Source: Polynucleobacter sp. MWH-Svant-W18
GTDB taxonomy: Bacteria > Pseudomonadota > Gammaproteobacteria > Burkholderiales > Burkholderiaceae
Direction: 5' to 3'
Assembly: GCF_018687495.1 (NCBI RefSeq)
Contig: NZ_CP061293.1
Location: 1,302,001-1,366,000 of the forward strand
DNA: 64,000 bases
Shown here: in pieces, positions 30,253-37,255 of the stretch
How the letters are laid out: the number at the start of each line of letters is the position of its first letter
Position numbering within the stretch: position 1 is the first letter of the stretch
Notes under the pieces: model-generated
What the model saw: the letters and a program-made list of their open reading frames with translations, nothing else
What the model was told of the DNA's origin: nothing
Database searches by the model: none
Program-made: the position numbers and the translations under genes

Positions 30253-31230
30253 ATGCAATGTATTCACAAAATATTGATTAGGGCACTGAGCCTTGCGGCA
30301 CTCCTCTCCCCCACTGCTTTTGCACAAAACGGATATCCCAATAAGCCGATCAACTTTATCGTACCCTATGGTGCTGGTGGCAGTGCTGACTCTCGCAGTC
30401 GTCAGATTGCCCAAAAGATGAGCGTCATTCTCAAGCAACCCATAATCATTGATAACAAACCTGGTGCAGGCGGCAATATTGGGACTGAATTTATAGCCAG
30501 AGCTGCGCCAGATGGATACACCATTGGCATGGGTAACTTTGCACCCATGGCTGTGAATAAAACACTGTTTGGAAATTTGCGTTACGACCCTGAAACAGAT
30601 TTAAGTCCCATCATCTTGATAGAAAAAGGGCCGCTTGTTTTGGTAGTCAATCCAAACTCACCATACAAAACCATTGGCGACATCGTGGCTGCTGCTAAAG
30701 CGAAACCTAGCGTCCTGACATTTTCTTCGGGCGGGATTGGTGGTAGTCATCAACTCTCTGCTGAGCTTTTTGAACTCAATGCTGACATCAGTATGATTCA
30801 CGTGCCATACAAAAGTGGCTCTGCTGCCTTAACAGATCTGATGGGTGGCAATGTCGACCTCATGTTTGATCAAATGTATTCTGCTGTTCCTAGTATTAAA
30901 GCCGGCAAGTTACGTGCTATTGCCATTACCAGCAAGAAACGCTCACCTTTGCTACCTGAGGTGCCAAGCTTTGCAGAGTTAGGCTACCCCAAAGTCGAGG
31001 TATTGAATTGGCAGGGACTCATCGCTCCAAAAGGCACACCCAAGGCAATTATTGAGCAATTAAATGCTGCAGCCAATCAGGCCCTGAGAGACCCGGCTCT
31101 GCGCGAATTAATGCTCTCGCAAGGGAATGAAATTGGTGGAGGCACTCCAGCAGAATTTGCAACTTTGATTAAAGCGGAGGCCAGCAAATGGAGCGCTGTT
31201 GTGAAGACAGCGAACATTAAGCCTGAGTAA
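30253..31230 (+). CDS. Bug/TctC-type periplasmic substrate-binding protein
   Basis: 325 residues. Signal peptide to about 23 (AFAQ), then INFIVPYGAGGSADSRSRQIA and the carboxylate-site region KPGAGGNIGTEFIARAAPDGYT. Preceded by AAGGAG a few bases from the start and 13 bases after the chrA2 stop, so it is probably the last gene of the hydroxyacid dehydrogenase-chrA1-chrA2 unit. An orphan receptor without TctAB nearby. Its pairing with a 2-hydroxyacid dehydrogenase hints at a hydroxycarboxylate ligand, which is inference. Confidence 0.92.
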   Translation: MQCIHKILIRALSLAALLSPTAFAQNGYPNKPINFIVPYGAGGSADSRSRQIAQKMSVILKQPIIIDNKPGAGGNIGTEFIARAAPDGYTIGMGNFAPMAVNKTLFGNLRYDPETDLSPIILIEKGPLVLVVNPNSPYKTIGDIVAAAKAKPSVLTFSSGGIGGSHQLSAELFELNADISMIHVPYKSGSAALTDLMGGNVDLMFDQMYSAVPSIKAGKLRAIAITSKKRSPLLPEVPSFAELGYPKVEVLNWQGLIAPKGTPKAIIEQLNAAANQALRDPALRELMLSQGNEIGGGTPAEFATLIKAEASKWSAVVKTANIKPE

Positions 31231-31233
31231 AAA

Positions 31234-31611
31234 TTACTTTAGAGCTTGATAGGTCAGAATACCTAAGAAGGTAAGAATGAGTGAGCCCGCTAAATGTATT
31301 AATGCAGTGCCCATTGCCCAACTAAACTCACTCCGCTGCATCATCCCCACGACCTCAGCAGAAAAACTAGAGAAAGTTGTTAGACCGCCCAGAAAGCCAG
31401 TGATAACAAATAGCTTCCACTCGGGTGAGAGGTGGGGGTTATTACCAAAGAACGCAACGGCAATGCCGATGAGATAGCCACCCACCATATTCGACAGCAG
31501 AGTGCCTAAAGGAATAATTGAGCTGCTCCCCACCATCAGGAAATTAAATCCTGCCCGCAAAAGAGCGCCAAAGCCTGCTCCAAAGAAGATCGCGAAAATG
31601 GATATCCACAT
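31234..31611 (-). CDS. fluC: Fluoride channel (CrcB family)
   Basis: 125 residues with four membrane helices. GFLGGLTTFSSFSAE is the family fingerprint, with the phenylalanines that line the pore. It exports fluoride as a dual-topology dimer. It begins 9 bases after the dioxygenase gene, so no riboswitch can lie directly before it. Convergent with the Bug receptor gene. Confidence 0.93.
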   Translation of the reverse strand: MWISIFAIFFGAGFGALLRAGFNFLMVGSSSIIPLGTLLSNMVGGYLIGIAVAFFGNNPHLSPEWKLFVITGFLGGLTTFSSFSAEVVGMMQRSEFSWAMGTALIHLAGSLILTFLGILTYQALK

Positions 31612-31620
31612 AATTTGTAC

Positions 31621-32400
31621 TTATTGAATAGAAAAACCAAGCATGCTAATAGAGCTCATCTCAATGCCGTCTGCATAGACTGTCGCATGCTCACCCGCCT
31701 CTTGTAAAGCCAAAGTGTACAAAGCAGGCCAATAATGTTCTGCCGTCGGAATAGACATCTGAGCAGGCTCACCATATTTTTGCCAGTCAATCAGTGACTC
31801 ATGATGATTGGCAATCATTTCTGAGATGAAGAAATGATTAAAGTCTTTAGCCCAAGGATAAGGCTGGGCATCTTCTTGCCAATGCATTGTCCGAAGATTA
31901 TGGACAACATTCCCGCTAGCCAAAATCAGAATATTTTCATCACGCAGAGGTCGCAGCTGCTTGGCAAGCTCGTAATGCTGTCTGGCGGATTTAGAGCCAT
32001 CTAGGCTTAGCTGTACCACTGGCACATCTGCATGAGGGTACATATATTTGAGGACAGACCAGGCGCCATGGTCGATCCCCCATTCGTTTTCCTCCATCAC
32101 CACCGGCTCACTAATGCATTCTTGAACGCGATCTGCGAGTGCAGGACTACCAGGTGCAGGATATTCAATGTCAAAGAGTGCTTGCGGAAAGCCGCCAAAG
32201 TCGTGAATGGTTTTGGGTTTGGGCATTGCCGTGAGCCACACGCCACGAGTAACCCAATGTGCGGAGATGACTAAGATCGCATCTGGGCGCTTTAATGACT
32301 TGCCAAGAGCGGCCCATGCTGCGGTATAGCGGTTGGGTTCGATGGCGTACATCGGACTGCCATGGCCAGCAAATACTGCAGGTTGGCGATGGCTAGTCAT
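31621..32400 (-). CDS. Class III extradiol ring-cleavage dioxygenase (YgiD/DODA type)
   Basis: 259 residues. Early motif FAGHGSPMYAIEPN, with metal-site histidines in AHWVTRG and HDFGGFP, and LASGNVVHNLR further on. This LigB-fold group uses a single metal (zinc or iron) and includes the 4,5-DOPA dioxygenases; the physiological catechol is unknown. It lies upstream of fluC and downstream of two small genes on the same strand. Confidence 0.88.
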   Translation of the reverse strand: MTSHRQPAVFAGHGSPMYAIEPNRYTAAWAALGKSLKRPDAILVISAHWVTRGVWLTAMPKPKTIHDFGGFPQALFDIEYPAPGSPALADRVQECISEPVVMEENEWGIDHGAWSVLKYMYPHADVPVVQLSLDGSKSARQHYELAKQLRPLRDENILILASGNVVHNLRTMHWQEDAQPYPWAKDFNHFFISEMIANHHESLIDWQKYGEPAQMSIPTAEHYWPALYTLALQEAGEHATVYADGIEMSSISMLGFSIQ

Positions 32401-32409
32401 TAATGCTAG

Positions 32410-32547
32410 TTAACCGAATACGTAACCAGTATGAGCTGCTACCAATGCAAACAAAATGGCCAAGCTAGTAGCTGCAGCCAACATGACAACCAAAGTGATG
32501 ATCTTTTTATTAATCTCTTCTTTAGATTCGTTATGCCATTCGTTCAT
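32410..32547 (-). CDS. 45-residue predicted single-span membrane protein
   Basis: Unrecognised microprotein. The frame runs from ATG at 32547 to TAA at 32410. An acidic/basic N-terminal stretch (MNEWHNESKEEINKK) is followed by one hydrophobic helix of about 25 residues (IITLVVMLAAATSLAILFAL) and a short tail ending YVFG. The upstream bases AGAGGATTTAGC give an SD (AGAGG) at about 7 bases. It lies between the 55-residue basic protein and the dioxygenase, on the same strand. Confidence 0.6.
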   Translation of the reverse strand: MNEWHNESKEEINKKIITLVVMLAAATSLAILFALVAAHTGYVFG

Positions 32548-32591
32548 GCTAAATCCTCTGTAAATTCATTAATTTGTGGCTAGATTATCCA

Positions 32592-32759
32592 CTATCGCCC
32601 GCGACCAGCCTTACGCATCATGCCTTTTCCACCACCAAAGCCTGCCTGAGGCCTGCCCGCAGGTCCGGATGGGCCTTTTGGGGCTGGTGGACGTGCTGGT
32701 GGCTTTGCAAGTACTGGCTTAGCCGGGTTTTTGGGGTCGGGTTTCTTATCGTCAGTCAC
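32592..32759 (-). CDS. 55-residue basic Pro/Gly-rich protein
   Basis: Unrecognised microprotein with a GTG start at 32759 preceded by AGGAG at 7 bases, and a TAG stop at 32592. Composition is striking: about 13 prolines, 11 glycines and 12 lysine/arginine residues, opening MTDDKKPDPKNPAKP and closing GFGGGKGMMRKAGRGR. There is no membrane segment, so it is probably disordered and may bind nucleic acid, which is inference. It is divergent from the M50 protease gene, whose start is 29 bases away. Confidence 0.55.
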   Translation of the reverse strand: MTDDKKPDPKNPAKPVLAKPPARPPAPKGPSGPAGRPQAGFGGGKGMMRKAGRGR

Positions 32760-32787
32760 TTTTAGCTCCTATGGATATCATATTGCC

Positions 32788-33450
32788 ATGATTACTGACT
32801 ATTCTATCCAAGCTGTCGCCATTAATGCGATTCCCCTGATTTTTGCCATTACCATCCATGAGGCAGCCCATGGCTACGCTGCTCGAAAATTCGGGGACAA
32901 CACCGCATACATGCTTGGCCGCGTCAGCCTGAATCCCGCCAAACATATAGACCCGGTAGGGACCCTATTGATTCCACTGATGCTCATTTTGGCTGGATCC
33001 CCTTTTTTAGTCGGCTACGCCAAACCAGTACCGGTGAACTTTGGCCGATTACGAAACCCCAGAATTGACTCGATTTGGGTGGCCTTAGCGGGCCCTGGGT
33101 CGAACTTCATTCAAGCCATCATCTGGGCATCATTGCTCATTATTCTGGTGGGCTTTGGAATTGATGAAAAGTTTCTCATTGCCATGTCTCAAGCTGGCAT
33201 TCTTTGGAATCTGGGGCTGCTAGTATTCAATCTCTTCCCTCTCCCACCCCTCGATGGTGGTCGTATTCTGGCTGGCTTACTACCCGCTCGCCAATCGATC
33301 GCTCTAGGCAGGCTGGAGCCTTGGGGCTTCTATATCGTCCTTGCTTTGGTCTTTACCGGAATTATTGGCAGTCTTTGGATGGAGCCGCTGATGGCCTTTT
33401 TTAGAGGGGTTTTGTATCTCATCACGCTACCACTACAAATGCTGTTTTAG
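32788..33450 (+). CDS. Site-2 protease family (M50) membrane metalloprotease
   Basis: 220 residues from the ATG at 32788. Zinc motif HEAAH at 24-28 in the first helix and NLFPLPPLDGGRI around 148-160 with the third zinc ligand D156. About five to six helices and no PDZ domain, like the small Rip/FtsH-neighbouring S2P group. It cleaves within the membrane; the substrate is unknown. A TTG start further upstream would overlap the divergent microprotein and is rejected. Confidence 0.9.
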   Translation: MITDYSIQAVAINAIPLIFAITIHEAAHGYAARKFGDNTAYMLGRVSLNPAKHIDPVGTLLIPLMLILAGSPFLVGYAKPVPVNFGRLRNPRIDSIWVALAGPGSNFIQAIIWASLLIILVGFGIDEKFLIAMSQAGILWNLGLLVFNLFPLPPLDGGRILAGLLPARQSIALGRLEPWGFYIVLALVFTGIIGSLWMEPLMAFFRGVLYLITLPLQMLF

Positions 33451-33541
33451 GTCAAACAAAAGACATTGTTCTGAGGTATGCTGATTCCAGCGTGCATTTA
33501 GAACCAAAAGTCCTTATTCCACTCATCACAAGAGGTTTCAT

Positions 33542-33994
33542 ATGAAATTCCAAAAGATTGTTTTAGCAAGTACTGCAGCTGTTTTGGCAATGGGCGCAGG
33601 CACCGCGTTTGCTCAATTCCAAAAACCCGAAGATGCAATCAAATATCGTCAAAGCGTATTTACCGTGATGTCTAATTCGTTTGCAAAAATTGGTGCAGTC
33701 GTTAAAGGTGAAGCACCTTACAACAAAGAAGAAGTAGCTAAGAACGCTGCTGTAGTAGCAACACTAGCACCTTTGCCATGGCAAGCATTTGGTCCTGGCA
33801 CTGAGGGTGGCAAAGCACAATCAGAAGTGTGGTCTGATCACGCCAAGTTCAAAGCTGCTTCTGAAAAAATGCAGTTGGCTGTCATTGACTTAAATAAAGC
33901 AGCTCAATCAGGTGATCTTGAAAGCATTAAGAAAACCTTTGGTGCCGCAGGAGCAAGTTGCAAAGGCTGTCACGACGATTTCAAGAAGAAGTAA
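33542..33994 (+). CDS. Cytochrome c' (class II c-type cytochrome)
   Basis: 150 residues with a signal peptide (about 1-24, cut at AFA-QF) and the haem motif CKGCH (140-144) placed 10 residues from the C-terminus, the hallmark of four-helix-bundle cytochromes c'/c556. Located in the periplasm; members bind NO or serve as electron carriers. It faces a cytochrome b gene on the other strand, and the pair may work together, as seen in other proteobacteria. Haem attachment depends on the ccm genes at 51.5-58.2 kb. Confidence 0.9.
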   Translation: MKFQKIVLASTAAVLAMGAGTAFAQFQKPEDAIKYRQSVFTVMSNSFAKIGAVVKGEAPYNKEEVAKNAAVVATLAPLPWQAFGPGTEGGKAQSEVWSDHAKFKAASEKMQLAVIDLNKAAQSGDLESIKKTFGAAGASCKGCHDDFKKK

Positions 33995-34013
33995 TTGTGA
34001 ATCCCTTTGGTAT

Positions 34014-34694
34014 CTACTTCGTAATAAAGTAGCCCACGGTCACCGCAATTAGACTTAAGAGCACCAAAGCTACAGTACGCTGCAGACCTCCATCCTTGGA
34101 GGCCCGACCCAAGTCAGAAGGCAAGTAACTTGCTTCCTCGCTTGGGTCGATTTCTTTGTCGCCGCTAATCATCGGTTTTATCAAATCTTCACCCTTGAAT
34201 TTCTTATAGAAGAAGATTGCTGCAATATGAATCGCAATTAAGGCATAAATTAAGACTTGATTACTCTCGTGAATTTCAGAGAGAAATGAAACCGTTGCAT
34301 TGGATACATACTTGGTAAACGGTCCTTGAAAAGCAACCTCATCATCAACAAACAAACCCGTGCTTGCTTGGACAGTCAGTATAAAAAGTAAAGCAAATAC
34401 TGATAGCGCTCCGATTGGGTTATGCCCCAATACTTTTGGTGCCCTACCTTTTAAGTAATCCATGATATTGGTGATGTTGGGGAAAAATGTTACAAAACGT
34501 GCATGGGTTGATCCTACAAAACCCCAAACAATCCGAAAGATCAGCAAAGACAAAATGCAGTAGCCAAAATAGGCATGCCATTCAATAGCATTCCCGCCAA
34601 GATTAACGCTGACTAGACTGCCAACGATACAAAGCACTAAGAGCCAGTGAAAGAGGCGAAGTGGTAAATCCCAAACACGGATAATTTTTTTCAT
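34014..34694 (-). CDS. Cytochrome b561-type membrane protein (Ni/Fe-hydrogenase b-like)
   Basis: 226 residues, with four to five membrane helices. WDLPLRLFHWLLVLCIVGS opens the protein and its histidine with others in HEWHAYFGY-like (IEWHAYFGYCIL) and ALIAIHIAAIFFYKKF are likely haem b ligands. It probably carries electrons between quinol and a periplasmic cytochrome; the convergent cytochrome c' at 33542 is a natural partner. A perfect FNR box lies 34 bases upstream, and there is no SD before the ATG. Confidence 0.85.
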   Translation of the reverse strand: MKKIIRVWDLPLRLFHWLLVLCIVGSLVSVNLGGNAIEWHAYFGYCILSLLIFRIVWGFVGSTHARFVTFFPNITNIMDYLKGRAPKVLGHNPIGALSVFALLFILTVQASTGLFVDDEVAFQGPFTKYVSNATVSFLSEIHESNQVLIYALIAIHIAAIFFYKKFKGEDLIKPMISGDKEIDPSEEASYLPSDLGRASKDGGLQRTVALVLLSLIAVTVGYFITK

Positions 34695-34706
34695 TTCTGT
34701 AGGATA
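34694..34706 (-). promoter_or_regulatory. Candidate -10 and start site of the cytochrome b gene (leaderless)
   Basis: TATCCT (minus strand 34706-34701) lies 21 bases beyond the FNR box, and class II spacing puts the transcription start at 34694, the A of the ATG. This would give a leaderless mRNA and agrees with the absence of an SD. The -10 matches only 4 of 6 bases. Confidence 0.35.
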
Positions 34707-34727
34707 AGGTAAAAGAATTGCAGTGAT

Positions 34728-34741
34728 TTGATTCTAATCAA
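34728..34741. promoter_or_regulatory. Perfect FNR/Anr box upstream of the cytochrome b gene
   Basis: TTGAT-TCTA-ATCAA, exact match to the FNR consensus, in the gap between the cytochrome b gene (minus) and the M23 peptidase gene (plus). Spacing favours the cytochrome b direction; the plus direction has only a poor -10 (CACAAC) at the right distance. The regulator would be the FNR protein encoded at 39676. Confidence 0.75.
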
Positions 34742-34812
34742 ACTTATGCTGATTTTGCTGCGCCACAACATCAATTCCAGTGGGCTCGCCAATATTATTA
34801 GATAATTACCCG

Positions 34813-36246
34813 GTGAATAAGAAAGCAACTAGTCGCTCACTCCTGTCACGAGGGGCACTCATTCTGTTTGGATACATCTGCCTCAGTCTTTTGCCTGACT
34901 CTGTATCCATAGCGAATGCCCAGACAAATCAAGCCCGTAAAAAGGTAGTTGTCCAAAATACCAAGTCCGTAGGCTTTAAAGATACTACTGCACGAGGTAG
35001 CTCCAAAACCAACAGTATGAGTCTCAACCCCGCCCTTTTTCAACGTAAAGATCCTAGTGAACTGGAATTGGATAGCGCTGGTAACTTAGACTACCGCGTC
35101 ATTCAAGGCTGCCTACGTCGCAGCTTTAGCGATGAGAATTTACCTGCCAGTATTGGTATCGATAATCGCCAGTTTTCAGAGTTTTTCAGAAATCAGACGA
35201 AAACATTTTTTGATCGGATGCGCGGCGATTGCATTCCCTATGCAGCAGCATTTGGAAGCCGTAACCGCTTTGACTCATTAAGCATTATGAATGGGCCGAT
35301 CCAAGATAGCAAAACGGAGGTATGGACATTTACGCCCTCTGCATTTGGTGGATTTTTGATTCAGCAAGATTACTTAAAAAATGAATCCAAAAACTTGACT
35401 GAAATCCGCATTCCATTAAGAGAGGTTCTATACGACCCACGCAAAGTCGGTGACAAATTACCCGTGGAATTAGTTTGGGAGCTCAACTCACTGATTAAGC
35501 AAATCTACCCCGAAGAAAATAACTCCTTAGAGAATACGAATAGCGTTGTACGACTGATTGTCGATTTTGGAGACCGCGAACGCTGGGCGCAGATCTGGTC
35601 TGCTGAAATTATTGACCCAAGCAGTAAAGAAGTATTCGCTAGCGCGTTCTGGGTTGATCGCAACGATATTCCTGGGGGATTTTTTACAGGCGGTGGCGAG
35701 TCCTTGGAGCGCTCGTTTTGGACAAACCCTCTGAGCTATCGCCGTATTTCAAGGGGGGTTGGCATGGTGCGCGCATCCTCGTCGAACAAGCGCAGTAAAA
35801 GTAGTGTCCCTGCAACTCAGCCAACTCAGCCTAAACAGCAGCGTTATCGCGCCCATATGGGCATTGACTATGCTGCACCAATTGGTACACCCGTATTTAG
35901 CGTCGCCAATGGCAAGGTGGCGCACATTGGCTTTAGCGGTGCCTATGGCAACTTAATCATTCTCGAGCACCCAGGGAACTATCACACCTATTACGCTCAC
36001 CTTAGCAACTTCAATGTTGAGCTCGAGCTTGGCAATGAAGTTCGTCGCGGTCTAGAGATTGGCTATGTTGGATCAACCGGAAGATCTACAGGTCCGCACT
36101 TGCATTTTGAGCTCAGAAAAAATGGTGTGTATGTCGATCCTTATGGCGCAAAAACACAACTGGACCTATGGTCAATGCGTGATAACGAAAGTGGCCAGCT
36201 CACTAGAGAAATTCTTCTTCTGGGTAGTCCGATCAAACATAATTAA
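34813..36246 (+). CDS. M23 family peptidoglycan endopeptidase
   Basis: 477 residues from the GTG at 34813, chosen because it places a clean signal peptide (SLLSRGALILFGYICLSLLP) at the N-terminus; a GTG at 34780 adds 11 residues. No SD is clear for either. The last 120 residues hold a complete LytM site: HMGIDYAAP (H and D), YYAHLSN, and GPHLHFEL. Residues in the first 300 match no domain I recognise. It should cut peptide cross-links in the periplasm. Confidence 0.85.
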   Translation: MNKKATSRSLLSRGALILFGYICLSLLPDSVSIANAQTNQARKKVVVQNTKSVGFKDTTARGSSKTNSMSLNPALFQRKDPSELELDSAGNLDYRVIQGCLRRSFSDENLPASIGIDNRQFSEFFRNQTKTFFDRMRGDCIPYAAAFGSRNRFDSLSIMNGPIQDSKTEVWTFTPSAFGGFLIQQDYLKNESKNLTEIRIPLREVLYDPRKVGDKLPVELVWELNSLIKQIYPEENNSLENTNSVVRLIVDFGDRERWAQIWSAEIIDPSSKEVFASAFWVDRNDIPGGFFTGGGESLERSFWTNPLSYRRISRGVGMVRASSSNKRSKSSVPATQPTQPKQQRYRAHMGIDYAAPIGTPVFSVANGKVAHIGFSGAYGNLIILEHPGNYHTYYAHLSNFNVELELGNEVRRGLEIGYVGSTGRSTGPHLHFELRKNGVYVDPYGAKTQLDLWSMRDNESGQLTREILLLGSPIKHN

Positions 36247-36253
36247 ACAGATG

Positions 36254-36279
36254 CAAAAAGGGTCCTTGCGGACCCTTTT
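36254..36279 (+). terminator. Intrinsic terminator between M23 gene and uspA
   Basis: Stem AAAAGGGTCC with GGACCCTTTT and a 4-base loop. The stem is symmetric with A and T tracts, so it can serve both the M23 gene (plus) and the convergent uspA (minus). Confidence 0.85.
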
Positions 36280-36302
36280 CTCTAGCGCTAATTCCGCAAT
36301 GA

Positions 36303-36743
36303 TTAACCCAGCACTAGCACTGGCAATTTAGTATGCACAATCACTTCATGTGTTTCGCTACCCAGCAACACACCTGTGATGCCAGTACGCTTATGGGAGG
36401 CCATCACAATGACATCTGCTTTAGATTTTTTAGCAGCCTCCAAAATACCTTCTGATAAGTTGACATTAGAAACATGGAGGCTCTTTGCCTTCACGCTTGC
36501 ACCAAGTGCCGTAGCGGCTTTTTTAAAGACATCTTTTGCATAAGCTTCGCAGACCTTGATGTGATCTTTTTGAGTAATGCCATAGCCCATGGTGCTATCG
36601 GAGTACACCAGAGGCGGCAAGGGGTCGGATACGTAAACCAAGGTCACTGCAGCCCCGTCTGATTTGGCAAGCTCTGCGACCTTCTTCAAGGATTTTTTGC
36701 TGACGTCTGAGCCATCGACTGGTACCAATAAATGCTTAAACAT
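36303..36743 (-). CDS. uspA: Universal stress protein
   Basis: 146 residues, a single Usp domain. HLLVPVDGSDVSKKSL opens the fold, and VMASHKRTGITGVLLGSETHEVIVH contains the ATP-binding pattern G-x2-G-x9-G-(S/T). It is cytoplasmic and linked to stress and low oxygen survival in other bacteria. Convergent with the M23 gene, divergent from the DUF2177 gene. Confidence 0.92.
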   Translation of the reverse strand: MFKHLLVPVDGSDVSKKSLKKVAELAKSDGAAVTLVYVSDPLPPLVYSDSTMGYGITQKDHIKVCEAYAKDVFKKAATALGASVKAKSLHVSNVNLSEGILEAAKKSKADVIVMASHKRTGITGVLLGSETHEVIVHTKLPVLVLG

Positions 36744-36831
36744 ATTGACTCCCTTTAATTTGAACTACTAAGTGACACTTTCCATCATAATCCTTATTAT
36801 TAGGCTAACAAAGCTCAAAAAGGTAAGTGAA

Positions 36832-37233
36832 TTGCTCAAGTATTGCGGTATCTATCTTTCATTTTTAATTAGCTTAATTGCAATCGATTTAGTTTGGTTG
36901 CTGGGTGTCGCTAAAACTCTCTATCGCGAAGAGATGGGTGACTTAATGGCCAGTGAACCGAAACTCATCGCTGGTTTGGCTTTCTATCTTCTGTATGCGC
37001 TTGGGGCAACAATTTTTGTCATTCTCCCAGCCCTCTCAAAACAATCATGGCTTTATGCAGTGCAATACGGTGCCTTGTTTGGTTTGTTTTGCTATATGAC
37101 TTACGATCTCACCAATCTTGCTGTCATTCGAGATTTTCCAACGCGCCTGGCATTCATCGATATTGCATGGGGAAGTTGTGTGACTGCCTTTTCCGCCAGC
37201 ATTGCTTACTGGGTCGGAAATCGACTCTCCTAG
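36832..37233 (+). CDS. DUF2177 family membrane protein
   Basis: 133 residues from a TTG at 36832 that has AAGGTAAG at 3-7 bases upstream and gives the family-like opening MLKYCGIYLSFL; a GTG at 36772 adds 20 residues with no SD. Four membrane helices, with IAIDLVWLLGVAKTLYREEMG and GLFCYMTYDLTNLAVIRDFP as the family's conserved segments. The function is unknown. Next gene is a SulP transporter 22 bases away. Confidence 0.8.
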   Translation: MLKYCGIYLSFLISLIAIDLVWLLGVAKTLYREEMGDLMASEPKLIAGLAFYLLYALGATIFVILPALSKQSWLYAVQYGALFGLFCYMTYDLTNLAVIRDFPTRLAFIDIAWGSCVTAFSASIAYWVGNRLS

Positions 37234-37255
37234 ATAACGAACCAGAAACTAGTCA

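Noticed and set aside
31612..31620. Fluoride riboswitch before fluC
   Set aside because: Only 9 bases separate fluC from the dioxygenase gene; there is no room for the aptamer.
36772..36831. GTG start for the DUF2177 protein
   Set aside because: No SD and it adds 20 residues ahead of the family's normal N-terminus; the TTG at 36832 has a good AAGG.
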